Notes under the pieces: generated by a model
The model's input: only the letters and a program-made list of their open reading frames with translations
The model's database searches: none
What the model was told of the DNA's origin: nothing
In this document: in pieces, positions 36,930 to 48,680 of the stretch
Layout of the letters: the number at the start of each line of letters is the position of its first letter
Numbering within the stretch: the stretch's first letter is position 1
NCBI GenBank assembly: GCA_020465985.1
Contig: JAANYP010004305.1
Span: forward strand, 46,954-110,953
DNA length: 64,000 nucleotides
From: Centrapalus pauciflorus
Lineage: Eukaryota > Streptophyta > Magnoliopsida > Asterales > Asteraceae
Direction: 5' to 3'
Made by a program: the position numbers and the translations under genes

Positions 36930-39335
36930 TGTCACACCCTGCTACCTTGGTTGGCAGCGAGACGTGACGAGTGCGGAAGCGTAACCATAATTATAACGAA
37001 CGACCACTAAATGGACATTTTCGAAATAATACATCATTAAAATTTAAGAACGTAATAATGTTTTATAAAATGAAAGAAATGAAGTTCGCGTAATACAGAG
37101 ATTCTAATACATAATTAATGCGTCCAAAAATAATGCAGTCAAATCTCCGTTAGTTTCGAAATATGCATGCGACTCCATGAAATGCGGAAGCTTGAAAGTT
37201 GGTGTATCCGAAGGCACACTTGCCTTAATTAACTGAAAATACAAGCTAAAATACGTCAACAAAAATTGTTGGTGAGCTCATAGGTTTACGCGAAAAGGCC
37301 AGTTGTATGGACATTATCAGATGAGTTGAATTTACAAAATCATAAATTCCGTGTATGTATTACATAAACCATCATGCAACCGAAGCTTAATTAGAATGAG
37401 TTTGCCCTGTGCAGTATTCCCATACGTAATACCGTGTGTTGAATATATATGCACTCGCTGTTAGCCGAACCGAGCTAACACGAATGTGGGACATGACTCC
37501 CAATAGATCTATCCACAATATACTCGCGCTTACAAATAAATGCAATTAACGGTTCATGATATAAGGGCTGATGGAATCCGAACATGTAATACATATAAGA
37601 AATAAACAGTTTTGATGTCCATATAAAAATAGTGCATGTATTTCCACCCCAATAGATAGTGAAAAATAGGGGCTATGAGAACTCACCGTAAGTGCGTCGG
37701 CAAAAACGAGCGTAAAATGCAAATTAGCGTTGTTTGATGGGTGATGAAACCGGAGGTGGTTAACCGAGTCCTAAATGATAATAAGGACTTAATGTTACTA
37801 ATATATGATAATATGTATATTTACAGATTTTTATGTCTTAAATCACCCAACATTACAAGTTTATAAATAAGATTTGCTTAAAACGTCAAGTTTATATATA
37901 TATAATTTTCCAGCTTTTTCGGAGGTTTTTCGGCCTACTTTGAGGCTGTTTTTGACCAATCTCCAAAATGTTTTAGACTTTGGTTTTCTAGGTCATTAAA
38001 CTACTATATACAAAGGATTTTTAGAATCAAGAACGGCCATTTTTCGAGTTGTTTAGGTTGGTGAAAAAGCTCGTTAAAAACGCTATGTTGGCCATTTTTG
38101 AGCTGTCAAACTTTCGGTTTCTCAAATAGTTTCTGGAGGTCTTAAACTTCAAAATAAATTAGGAAAAATTGCAGATCTATAGTTAAGACATAGATCTAAC
38201 TTTTGAGACAAGAATCAACTCATTTCGTTGAGTTATGAATTAGTTATGATTTTTCAAAGTCGATACAAATATTCTGCCGAAATTCCGTAGTTTATAAACT
38301 TAAAACAACTTATGATTCTTGTTGTTTATTTAATGACAACTTGTTTAAAAGCCATAATAGTTATAAAACCACATATATATCACATGTTTTCATAATATTA
38401 ACATGTTTATAATGTGTCCATATATTCATAAACACATTTAAAGAAACAACTTAAAAATAACAACTAGAAACTTATAAACTTGAGTTTTTATGAAACTTCT
38501 TGTTGTAGGTGATTATATATATTATGCAAGACTTATATGAACATAAATATAAGATGATATAATCTAGTATTTACTTACTTTGATGTATTATAGGAATGAA
38601 AATGAGTAGAAGTTGAAATCCTTGCAAGACTTTTCACCAAAACTCTTGAAATATTAGAAGAACACAAAGTTGCAAGTGTTGGTGTTCTTGGCACTCTTTG
38701 GCCGGTTTTGAGAGGAAGAAAAGAAGGAGATTTTTGTGTTGTGAAGGTGTGAAGAATGAGATGAAGTTGGGGTCCTATTTATAGAGGTGAAAAAGGTGGT
38801 GAAATGATGAAAGGAGTTGTAAAATCTTGGATGAAAGGAAAGAGGAGGATTTGATGTAGAAATGTTGAGTTAAAAATTATTTCATAGGTCCTTTGTGGTC
38901 CTTGTATGGCCGGCCTACATAGGGTATTTTTGGTGTATTTCTATTTTTTTTTTTTTGTATAAAAGTATTTAGAAATATATTCTTGTATTTCCCTTTTCTT
39001 GTAAATTCATAAATACTTTTGGATGCATTGTTTTAATGACTTGTTTTAGCCTTGCATAATTAAGGTTAAGTAATTGTATTAGTGTATGATTAGTGTCACA
39101 AATCATGATTTAATTATGTACTTAGTTGAATTAACCCTTCATGTCGTAAATTGATCGGATTAATTGATTTCCCGATTCATCGCACCAATGAATTTGATTC
39201 GAATTGAGTTGAATTTCTTCATGAACCTTGTTAATCACTTTGGTTAATTTCTAATGACCACCTATTAGGTTATAATTGGCCATTAAATACTAATTAAGTC
39301 GTTGTTGCTAACCTGGTTCAATGCCGGATGTTACA
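36930..39335 (-). repeat. LTR of 2406 bp, minus orientation, with mismatched flanks
   Basis: On the minus strand it starts TGTAACATCCGGCATTGAAC at 39335 and ends GGTAGCAGGGTGTGACA at 36930, so both termini are canonical. No pol sequence is attached. The left neighbour is the Tat-like LTR and the right neighbour is copia RT of element C. The 5-bp flanks (TCCAC and AAGGT) do not match, so it is not a simple solo LTR at one insertion site. No ORF is supported inside. Confidence 0.7.
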
Positions 39336-40466
39336 AAGGTGAAGGAACTGATGTACGTCGAACAACCGCCCGGGTTTACAGATCCAAAGTATCCAGACAT
39401 AGTGTATCGTCTAGATAAGGCTCTGTATGGATTACATCAAGCACCAAGGGCATGGTATGAGACGCTATCGACTCATCTTTTAGACAACGGGTTTGAAAAA
39501 GGGAGAATTGATAGTACATTGTTCGTGTACGTGGATGACATCATTTTCGGGTCATCAGATTTCGAGAAGGTGATGAAGTCAAAGTTTGAGATGAGTGCTA
39601 TGGGAGAGCTGAACTTCTTTCTGGGTTTGCAAGTTGAACAGAGGAAGGAGGGCATGTTTATCCATCAGACGAAGTATGTCTACGATATTCTGGAGCGCTT
39701 CAGGATGGAATGAACTAAGATGACTGCTCACTTTATTACTCCGATTCAAGTGAATCACAATCTCGGACCGGGTACAGAAAGTGACACTGATGTGGATCCG
39801 ACTCTATATCGGGCCAAGATCGGGTCACTCATGTATTTAATTGCTTCTAGACCTGAAATTATGTTTGCTGTGTGTATTAGTGCTAGGTTTCAAGCCAATC
39901 CGAAAGAAATGCATATGAATGTTGTGAAGCGGATTCTGAGATACCTCAAGTCGAAACCGAAGCTGGGACTTTGGTATCACGCTGATGGTGATCTAGAACT
40001 GTAAGCATACACGGATTCAGACTATGGAGGTTGTAGTTTGAACCAGAAGTCAACAACTGGAGGTTGTCAGTTCCTTGGAGGGAGACTCGTATTCTGGCAA
40101 TGCAAGAAACAGACTTCGGTAGCCGTGTCAACGTGCGAGGCAGAATATGTAGCTGCGGGTAGTTGCGGTTCACAGGTTTTGTGGATACAATAACAATTGC
40201 GGGACTACGGTTTGACTTACACTCATACTCCCATTAGGATAGATAACCAATCTACTATTGGTATAACTAATAATCTAGTTAAACACAGTAAAACAAAGCA
40301 CATGGACATAAGACATCATTTCATACGTGATTGTGCTGAAAAGTACTTAATAAAGCTGGTAAAAGTGGCAACGGAATATAATAACGCTGATTTATTCACT
40401 AAAGCTTTTGATAAGTCACGCTTTGAGTTGTTAGTTCAACTGAATGGTATGCGTAATCCAGAGTAA
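39336..40466 (+). pseudogene. Copia RT C-terminal part and RNaseH (element C)
   Basis: Conserved blocks are LYGLHQAPRAWY, YVDDIIFGSS near 39530, MGELNFFLGLQVEQRKEG, MYLIASRPEIMFAVC, CEAEYVAAGSC and KTKHMDIRHHFIRD. Compared with element A, 36 bp just before YVDD and 18 bp just after it are missing, both in frame. Stops occur near 39711, 40002 and 40190. The last ORF ends in GMRNPE and TAA at 40464-40466, the natural pol end. The left edge is a junction with an LTR, so the N-terminal RT is absent. Confidence 0.9.
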
Positions 40467-40999
40467 CTTGACGTTAGTAGATTTTCTTTCTTTTTATAGT
40501 AAGTCAGTAGTTAAGTAGAATTTATTTCCTTTTATAGTAAGTTAGTAGGTTAGTTTAATAACTTATCTTAAAATATGAAAAACAAAAGAAAAAAGAGAGA
40601 AAAACCATAAAAAGTTCAAAAAAAGAGAATATTAGAAAATTGAGTTTACTCTTAGAGACTTAGGTTCAAAGTGAAGAAAATTAGCACATTTGAAACAATC
40701 TTTGAGTGTTAAACTTTCAGACATAATGCACCTTAAAGTTCTAAGTGATATACACTTTCTGGTTTGATGTGTTGGTAGGCATAATACACAAAGGGAATCT
40801 CAAAAGCTAATAAAATATTCAAGAAAAAGTCATATGTGTAACTAACGTAGATGTATGACTAGATGGTCTTAAATTCTATGTTAGAGACATACAAACAATG
40901 ATTCTAAATGAGGTATGTAAATTTTTTGGGGGATGTATAGCAAAATCAAATACATCTTAAACAAAAGAAAAGAGAAGAAAATTTTTAATATAAAGGAGA

Positions 41000-41183
41000 G
41001 AGTCAAAACAAGTCGCTTTGTCGTACGTAAGTACAGACCTGTCACCTCTGTTTTGACTCGAGTTAGCAAGATAAGTCGCTTTGTTGTACGTTAGTACAGA
41101 CCTGTCACCTCTGTCTTGCTAGCTTTAAAAAAACATTAAGACAAACTAAGACACTCTGTTGTATGTAAATACAGAACTGTGTC
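41000..41183 (+). other. Three tandem hairpins with conserved loops (element C)
   Basis: Hairpin 1 is 41000-41059 with perfect 11-bp arms (GAGTCAAAACA). Hairpin 2 is about 41061-41124 with arms GTTAGCAAGA and TCTTGCTAGC, which contain one G-U wobble but repair the A-C mismatch seen in element A. Hairpin 3 is 41150-41183. The loops again carry GTACGTAAGT or GTACGTTAGT. Confidence 0.6.
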
Positions 41184-42487
41184 CGACGTTTGCCTTTTAA
41201 TGAAAATTTGCAATACCGAAAAGTTATAATCATCGTGTGTCTGCCTTGATCATAGAAGTATGTCTAAGTATGGGACATGTAAGGTAGTTTCTTGATAAAT
41301 AAAAAGGCCAAGGGATATTGCAAAGTTTAAAATGTTTAAAGGGAAAATCATAGCGACAATCGACTTGAAATGTATATCACGACAAACAATCAAAGGAATA
41401 AAAAGTTCCTAAGTGTGAAAGTGTAATACTGAAAGTGCGTTTGACATCGCTATCTGATTGAACCTTCTTTAACTTTCTCGCATAAATATTCTGTTAGTAT
41501 AGGTTGTAAATTTTTTGAAAATACTTTTGAGTAGATTAAGTTTTATTCTTATTTTATTTTATTTTAGTTCATTTTATTTTATGTTATTTTATTTTATTTT
41601 ATTTTATTTTATTCTAAGTAGGAAAAAGGACAAAGTTACTAGGATGCATTTTTGATTGAATAAAAAAATATTGCTTGAAAATCTGTTGCTTGGTGTGAAT
41701 AATTTTGCAAGGTTTGTAAAATTCCGTTACACGAAAAAGTTGAACTTTATTCAAGTATTTTCATAATTTTCACTTAAGTTCGAAATTCAGACAAATTCGA
41801 ATCTCACTTCGAATTTTTCAGAAAGTTCGAATTTATGCTAAGTTCGAAGGTCGTTGGTACAAATAGGTCAACAGTACTGCATTTAAGGCACCTACCTTCG
41901 AATTTGTTCATTCGAACTTGTCTCCGGTGATTTCGAACTTGTCATTCGAACTTGTCGCATTCGATTTTTTCTTACTATTCTTCGAAGTTTTGCTCACTTT
42001 TCTCGAACATACTCACACACTTAGGTGTAATAATCATTATTATACAATGTTTGGGTAGATTAGGACATTATTATGGCAAAAATCGAGTGTATTTGATGTT
42101 TATTTGTGTTGAAACTTTGTGGTTTAAAATCACAAGTTTTGATCGATAAAAGTTCAAATAAATCACATATAACTTCGATTAGAACCCACTAGGACTAGAA
42201 GATACTGTTTTTAAGTCAAATGGGGTTAAAATCTTGAATAATTGTTTGAAAATGACCGACTTCGAACATGTTCTTCATGTTCGAACTTGTCAGAAAGTTC
42301 GAACTTGTTGAAATATCTACAAGTTCGAAGTCAGTCAAGTTAGAACATAATCCTCGAATTTCTTTATATTCGAATGTTTTAAAAACTTCGAACTTGTCTA
42401 AATTCGAATGTGTTGGATTTCGTGTAAGTTCGAAATTATGCAAATTCGAAATAAACAAGTTTCATTTTATGTATTTATTTATTTATT

Positions 42488-42520
42488 TTTACTAATATTG
42501 ATTGTTGTTTCTGTATGCAG
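42488..42520 (+). promoter_or_regulatory. Splice-acceptor-like site before the env-like ORF (element C)
   Basis: TTTACTAAT (about 42488-42496), a TTGTTTCTG pyrimidine-rich tract and ATGCAG with AG at 42519-42520. It matches the position of the element A site. Confidence 0.5.
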
Positions 42521-45501
42521 ATTTGGGTGATCGAGCATTCTTTAATAAACATAACATGGTTATGTCTGTGGATAGGGAATTACCTAAAGCTCAGCCGTAC
42601 CGGCATATGATCGAGTTTCTGACTCAGTCGCGAGTCTCATGCTCTGACTCACAATCTGAAAATCATTTTGCCATATGTGCCTCAATTCTGGGAGCATCTC
42701 CAAGTAGATTGCTCAGTGACGCCTACCGTACTACGAACAAGGGTTGGGGGACAGCCAATTGTTTTTTCAGCTGATATCTTGCGTCAAATCCTACAGCTAG
42801 GGACGGAGGACCAAGAAGCGGGGACTATAGATTTTCCAGTTCATATCAGGCAAGCGTCGTTTTTGCGAATGGGATACGCCCAAGATATTACGAAGGCCTC
42901 ATATGTGAAGAGTGCTTTGATTGGATAATGGCGTTATCTTGTGCACATCATTATGGTTTGTTTTGCGCCGAAGAAGGCCGGTTTTGATACTATGGTGTCC
43001 AAGCTGCAATCGGCGTTAATTGCCTTAGTGTACAATAGGCGCTACAGTTTTTCGGAAATGTTTTTTTGGGAGTTTTGCATCAAATCACAGCTCCAGTCAG
43101 GGAGAGGTTTTTGATGTACCCTCGATTTGCGATGATGATCATCCGCCACATTTTACCCAATTTGCCACAACTTCCAGATACAAATGGCGTGGCCATAATT
43201 GACAAGAGGATTTTTGTTGACTACCAGTCACATAATGCGAGAAGGGCTGAGCAGGTCAGGCCGCAAGTAACACCTTTGTTTGGGGCAGTAATAGACCCTG
43301 ATTTTGTAGCCCCAGAGGGATATAACTTGGCAGGTGAAGTCCCGCAGCAACAACAACAAGAACAGCAGCCACAACAACAACAGCAAAAGCAAAAGCAACA
43401 ACATCAGAGGTAAAGAGCTCCGGCTAGAAGAGCTCTGGTAGCATCCTCTCGCCGACAATCAGCATCTACTGCAGCATGTCCATCAACGGACACTGTCGGC
43501 CCGTCAAGTTCTGTCCCTCAATTTGATCAAAGGGCGCAAACACTAGTAGAAATTTGGGCTCAAGGGACTATTGCTGAGCAAGATATTGCAGCAGAACTAG
43601 TTCAAGAAATTTTGGAGCCTCCGACTGAGTACAATGATATCTTTAGAGACATTGATGTGTACCAGCCACCTGAAGCTGAGGATATGGACACAGGGGTCCA
43701 AGGTGAAGAAGAAGAAGAAGAAAGAGTACAGGCTGAGGCTGAGGGTCAAGCAGAGACCGCCTCCGAGTCTGACTCTGATTTTAGTTCTAAGGAAATAGAA
43801 GTTGTTAAAGCTGTTGATCCGGCTGTCAGAATTGGCAGATATGAATCAAGACTAGTGGTCAGTAGACGAAAAATGACAAGACGAGCAGGTAGGGATGCAG
43901 AGGAAGAAGACACTGATTTTGAAGAGGAAGAAGAAGTTCCACTCGTACATAGGCATAGGGCGAGGCGGCATAGATTTATGCAGGGAGCTCCATCCACTTC
44001 GGCTCCTGAACCTGTGTTACCAGCTGCTCCTTCAACTTCAACCACCGCTCCATCAACATCCGGCTCCATTCCATCAACATCAACTACATTCTCTGATAAT
44101 CAGCGGTTCACAGAGTTGAAAGGAAAGGTGGACTTCCAAACTGTCCAAATTTTACAACTTTCAACAGCAGTGAAAGAGCTACAGGCGCATAATGCCAGAC
44201 TTGATCAAGAGAATGCTGAATTGAGAACAACTGTAGTTGATCAGCAGTCTGAGCTAACATCGATGAAGACCCTCCTGGAGCAATTATTGAAATCCTGCAA
44301 GCTCAAGGGGAGAGTAGTTTCAAGGAAGCTGAGGTGAGGAGGAGAGAAGATGACGACGGCAATGATCCAGATACTGAAAGAGAAATTGAGCTAGAAAATC
44401 TTTCTCAGAAGACTGCTCAGCAAGCATTGATTCAGGGGGAGCCTAGTTAGTAAGGTATGAGAGAAGGAGGCGCAGGAGAAGCCTCATAGATTGTGGAACA
44501 AGAAATGATTGAAGTGCTGCTGGGTCTTGATGATGAAGATGATCTTGGTTTTGATCAAGAAGACTTGGAAGAAGGAGAGTTTATTCGTCGATTGGAAGTT
44601 GGATGACGAGGTTGTGGAGGATGAGGATGACAATGTAGACGAAGTAGTTATCCCAGAGCAACCTGTCACCGAACAATATATACATAATGAGCAGAATGTG
44701 TCAGATCTGGATGAGCTGAACTTAGCATATATGGATGAATCAGATTCTGAAATAGCTGAAAAGGAGCAAATAAGAGAAGATATGATGAAGCTATGGTTCA
44801 GGAAGGAAGAAAAGAAGACAGTTCTGGCAGTGAAGAAGAGAATGAGAGTGCCGAGTCCTGGAAATCTCTCAGGAGGAATCTTAGGATGGTTCTTTGATAG
44901 AGAACTGCAGCTATTCGTGCTCAAGAGAAGAGATGGGCTCCAGTACTTGAGGAGAACTTTGAAGGTTTTCAACACACTACCCAAGTGTGAAGTGAAAGAG
45001 TTGGCCTAGAAAGAGTTGATCAACCTAGGAGAGGACCCATATGCTGAAGTTGTTGCTAAGATTATAAGAAGGGAGGTTCGATCTGGAAGGTTCGAAAGGC
45101 TTAATCCAAGATCTGCAAAAAGAGTTGAAGATCAGTCAAGAATAGATACCCACACTGGAAAGCCTTGGGCTAGGATGGTTTACAATCCTGTCTGATGTCT
45201 CAAGAAAGTGCCGATGAAGTCAATGCCACAGGATTTTCTGAGCAACATGAAGTGGTGGTACGTTGACAATGAGATGGCTGAAGCAGTGATGGAGGACTAC
45301 GAGGACAAAGTAATTTTGAAAGTATACGATCCACTACATCTGATCAACCTATCTAAGGACGACCTAAGAAAGCTTCATGATCAGCCGATTTTTCTTTCAT
45401 GAAGGCTGGAGATCAGAAGCCAGGAAGTTCCAGAAGGTAGTTAGAGTTTTTATAGATCAGGGATTGTATGCTGGTAGTAGTTTATATGATTATAGTACTT
45501 A
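42521..45501 (+). pseudogene. Sirevirus env-like (third) ORF, decayed (element C)
   Basis: The architecture is that of element A. The N-terminal domain has NKHNMVMSV, QFWEHLQVD and MYPRF. It is followed by a long Gln/Lys tract (about 43346-43412), an acidic Ser-rich segment, the APSTS repeats (about 43985-44090), a coiled-coil-like stretch and the C-terminal domain with WFFDRELQLFVLKRRDG and LINLSKDDLRKLH. Frameshifts or stops occur near 42645, 42926, 43411, 44335, 45007, 45194 and 45400. Conserved segments continue to the TAG near 45501, just before the polypurine tract. No membrane segment is visible. Function unknown. Confidence 0.75.
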
Positions 45502-45523
45502 GACAAAATATATATAGTTAGAA

Positions 45524-45570
45524 GCTATCGTCAAGGGGGAGTCTGTTAGTGCATCCTGTGCGACGATAGC
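45524..45570 (+). promoter_or_regulatory. Polypurine tract and LTR edge inside a 9-bp inverted repeat (element C)
   Basis: GCTATCGTC (45524-45532) pairs with GACGATAGC (45562-45570). AAGGGGGAG (about 45533-45541) is the polypurine tract and the LTR starts at 45544. Confidence 0.7.
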
Positions 45571-46112
45571 AGTCTAAGTATAGACGATATTTTGTAATAG
45601 TCAATTTGTTCGTAATTGCATATTAATACATGTTTGATATATGTTTGTTATATGTTTGATATATATGTTTGATATTGATTGTATGTATGTTTGAACTTGG
45701 TTGTAATTGATGTTTTACAATAAGTTGAAACATATGTTCAAAGATAAGTTCAAAGATAAGTTCAAACATAAGTTCAAAGGTAAGATCAAAGTCACTGGTT
45801 CGAACTTATGGAGGACAAGGTCATGGGCCTTGGGCTTAGTCGAACTTGTCCTGAGCAAGTTCGAATCAGGGGTTATAATTAAGTGTCAATTCGTTTTAAT
45901 TAACAACTTTTGCAGACTTTGACAGAAAATTAGAGCTGTGGGCGATTACCAAAATACAAGGAGATTTTTTGTGTGTTCTTGGAGAGAATCACGTTTCGGG
46001 GCGTTCTAGTGTGCATCTATCATCGTGTGTGTCTCTGTGTTCCATGTGCGTGATTATTCCGTCAAACCGTTAACGAGGATTCCTCACTCGTTGGACGTCG
46101 TCGCGTCAAGAT
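45544..46112 (+). repeat. 3' LTR of element C, truncated at its end (569 bp)
   Basis: It starts TGTTAGTGCATCCTGTGCGACG, has AAGTTCAAA repeats (45717-45790), TATAATTAA at 45874-45882 and the conserved GTTAACGAGGATTCC block. It stops at GCGTCAAGAT, about 25 bp short of the family end, where minus-strand RT of element B begins. Confidence 0.85.
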
Positions 46113-48655
46113 AGACATACTTCGTGTGATGAATGAACATCCCCTCCTTTCGTTTTTCAACTTGTAAACCCAGAAAGAAGTTCAGCTCTCCCATCGCACT
46201 CATCTCAAACTTGGACTTCATAACCTTCTCGAAATCTTTGCACATTTGTTCATTTGACAGCCTTAAGATGATGTCGTCCACATAAACTTGTACCAGTATG
46301 AAATCATCACCATTCCTTTTAACAAACAGTGTACTATCTATTCTCCCTCTCTCAAACCCATTGTCTAAGAGGTGTGTAGGCAGTGTCTCGTACCACGCCC
46401 TTGGTGCCTGATGTAATCCATACAGAGCCTTATGCAATCTATACACTTTGTCTGGATACTTGGGATCAGTATACCCTGGTGGTTGCTTGCCATACACCAA
46501 CTCCTTCACATTTCCATACAAGAAGGCACTCTTGCGTCTAGCTGATATACTTTGAATCCTTTGAAGGACGTGAACGCTAGAAACAATCGAATAGCCTCAA
46601 GCCTCGATACTAGTGCAAACACCTCATTATAATCAATCCCTTCTTCTTGGTTTAACCCTCTGACCATGAGTCTTGCCTTGTTACGAGTAACTATGCCCCG
46701 ATCATCAATTTTGCACTTAAAGAACCATTTGGTCCCTATAGCAACTTCTCCACGAGGCAAAGGCACTAACTCCCATACTTCTAGCTTTCTGAAATGTGAA
46801 AGTTCCTCTTGCATAACTTCAACCCAAGAATTATCCTTCAGAGCCATTTGTACATTCTTTGGTTCTACTTGTGAAATGAAACACAAGTATAGACAAGGGT
46901 GAAATGCCTCAGAGTCGTTGATCATCGATAATAGCATTGTGTTACTATTCACACTACTCCTAGTTCTCACACCGGCATTTGGATTCCCTATGACGTCTTC
47001 AATCAGATGATCCTTATTTACCCTCTATGTTTCAACTGCACCGACCTGAAAATTATCTCCCAAATTTGATCCTATTTTGCCTAATGGGGGTGTGACTTTA
47101 GACGGGACATTCTCCTCGTGATCACTGTCTTCTGAGGCTGAATTATTTATCTGATTCTCATCCGTAGGAAACAAAGATTCCTCATTTGTTGGGGACCCAT
47201 TTTCTGTCGATGTAGTCTCAGATGTCGTGGGAATTCTCCAATTTTGAAACACTCTACCCTCGTCGTTAATATGTAAAGATGAGAATTCGTTTTCCACAGT
47301 TCCTGCATCACCACTGAGTCATAATCAAATAACCATTCTGGACCAATTTGGGGTTCATGTGAATAACTTGTTACATCAATGTTAAACACAATTTCAACTG
47401 AACCAGTACTGTTATTAAAAACCCTTTTGTTTGGTGAAATAGGGACATAACCTAGGAAGTATCCTTCGTCAGCCTTTTCACAAAACTTAGGTTCATGTTT
47501 CGTTTTTTAATAAAGTACATGGCACCCCAAACGGTTCAAAGCAAGTTAATTTCGGTGGTCTTTTATTAAAAATTGCATAATATGTTTTGTTCAATGATTT
47601 GATAATAAGGACTCTGTATAATACATGACAAGCGGTATTCACTGCCTTCCAACAAAATATGGTGGGAGGCTTTGAATCTGAGAGCATAGTCCTTGCTGCT
47701 TCAATCAAAGTCCTGTTTTTACGTTTTGTCACCCCATTTTGTTGTGGCTCATATGGTGCACTAAATTGATGCAATATGCCTTTGGATAGGCAATATACAC
47801 CAATTACAGCGTTTTTAAATTACGTTCCGTTATCACTTCTGATACATTTTACCCTTTTCCCGTATGAGTTCTCAACTTGGTCAAAGAACCCAATCAGCGT
47901 GCCAGCTGTCTCGTCCTTTGTAACTAAAAAGAAAACCCATGAAAATCGTGAGTAATCATCAGTAATAACTAAATAGTACCAACTACAACCTATACTCCTT
48001 TTGTTGATTGGACCGAAGAGATCTATATGCAACAAGTCGAAGGTGGAAGTGATTGAGTTCTCAGTTTTCGATTTTTGTGATTTTTTATGTTGCTTCCCTT
48101 TCTTGCACGTCACACTCTTATCTTCAGATAGAAAACTCTTCGGTGGAACACCTTGCACAAGACCAATTTCGTGATGAAATTCATTTTCCTTAAGTGCAAG
48201 TGTGCCATACGTCTGTGCCACAGCAAATATTCAGACTCTGATGCTTTTGATAGTAGACAAATAGAACCCATCGATGAATCTGCTACTGATATTTCCATCA
48301 TGTACAGATCATTCACCTTTGGAGCTCTCATCATAATCCACTTTTCAGGTATTTTGAATCCCGGCTATAGCACTAATGCTTTTTTTCCAGTAAAGAGGAC
48401 TGAATTTTTTTTATCACAGATCTGAGAGACACTAATGAGATTGTGATCAAGTTTATCTACATAGTAGACTTGATCAAGAGTGATCGTCCCATTAGTGACT
48501 GCTCCTGTTCCAGTGATATTTCCTCCTTTATTCCCAGCAATTGAGACAAACCCCTTGTTCCGACTCCTGAAGTCCGTCAGTAGACTTCTTTTGACTGTGA
48601 CGAGAGCAACCACTATCTACGAACCATTTTTTGTTCAGATCTATAGTTAATTCCT
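46113..48655 (-). pseudogene. Copia protease, integrase and partial RT (element B)
   Basis: Reading leftward from the acceptor-like site at 48654: the protease DSGCSRH is present but a small deletion shifts the frame straight after it. The integrase zinc region has LWHRRMAHLHLRKM and the core has IDLFGPINKRSIGCSWY, IRSDNGT, PQQNGVTKRKNRT (family has AERKNRT). RT has FKCKIDDRGIVTRNKARL, LYGLHQAPRAWY and YVDDIILRLSNEQ near 46265-46290. RT ends at about 46113 in the block after the YVDD region; RNaseH is missing. Frameshifts occur near 48590, 48170-48220, 47820 and 47490. Confidence 0.87.
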
Positions 48656-48680
48656 GCACATGAAAGAAAACAAATTAGTT
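48654..48680 (-). promoter_or_regulatory. Branch-point and 3' splice-site-like motif at the gag-pol junction (element B)
   Basis: On the minus strand AACTAAT, containing the gag TAA (48675-48677), is followed by a pyrimidine run and CATGTGCAG with AG at plus positions 48654-48655. Pol coding similarity starts after it. Confidence 0.5.

Larger units (their letters stand above)
40467..42520 (+). other. Noncoding spacer between pol and env-like ORF (element C)
   Basis: Collinear with 1963-3990 in element A. It contains the three-hairpin array (41000-41183), TTTTATTTTA runs near 41550-41610, TTCGAA-type motifs at about 41778-42450 and an acceptor-like CTGTATGCAG at 42511-42520. No ORF is supported. 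Confidence 0.75.
39336..46112 (+). mobile_element. Element C: 3' part of a Sirevirus-like Ty1/copia retrotransposon
   Basis: It has the same order as element A: RT-RNaseH, hairpin-bearing spacer, decayed env-like ORF, polypurine tract and LTR. It begins inside RT at AAGGTGAAGGAACT and ends in its LTR where opposite-strand element B starts. Confidence 0.87.
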
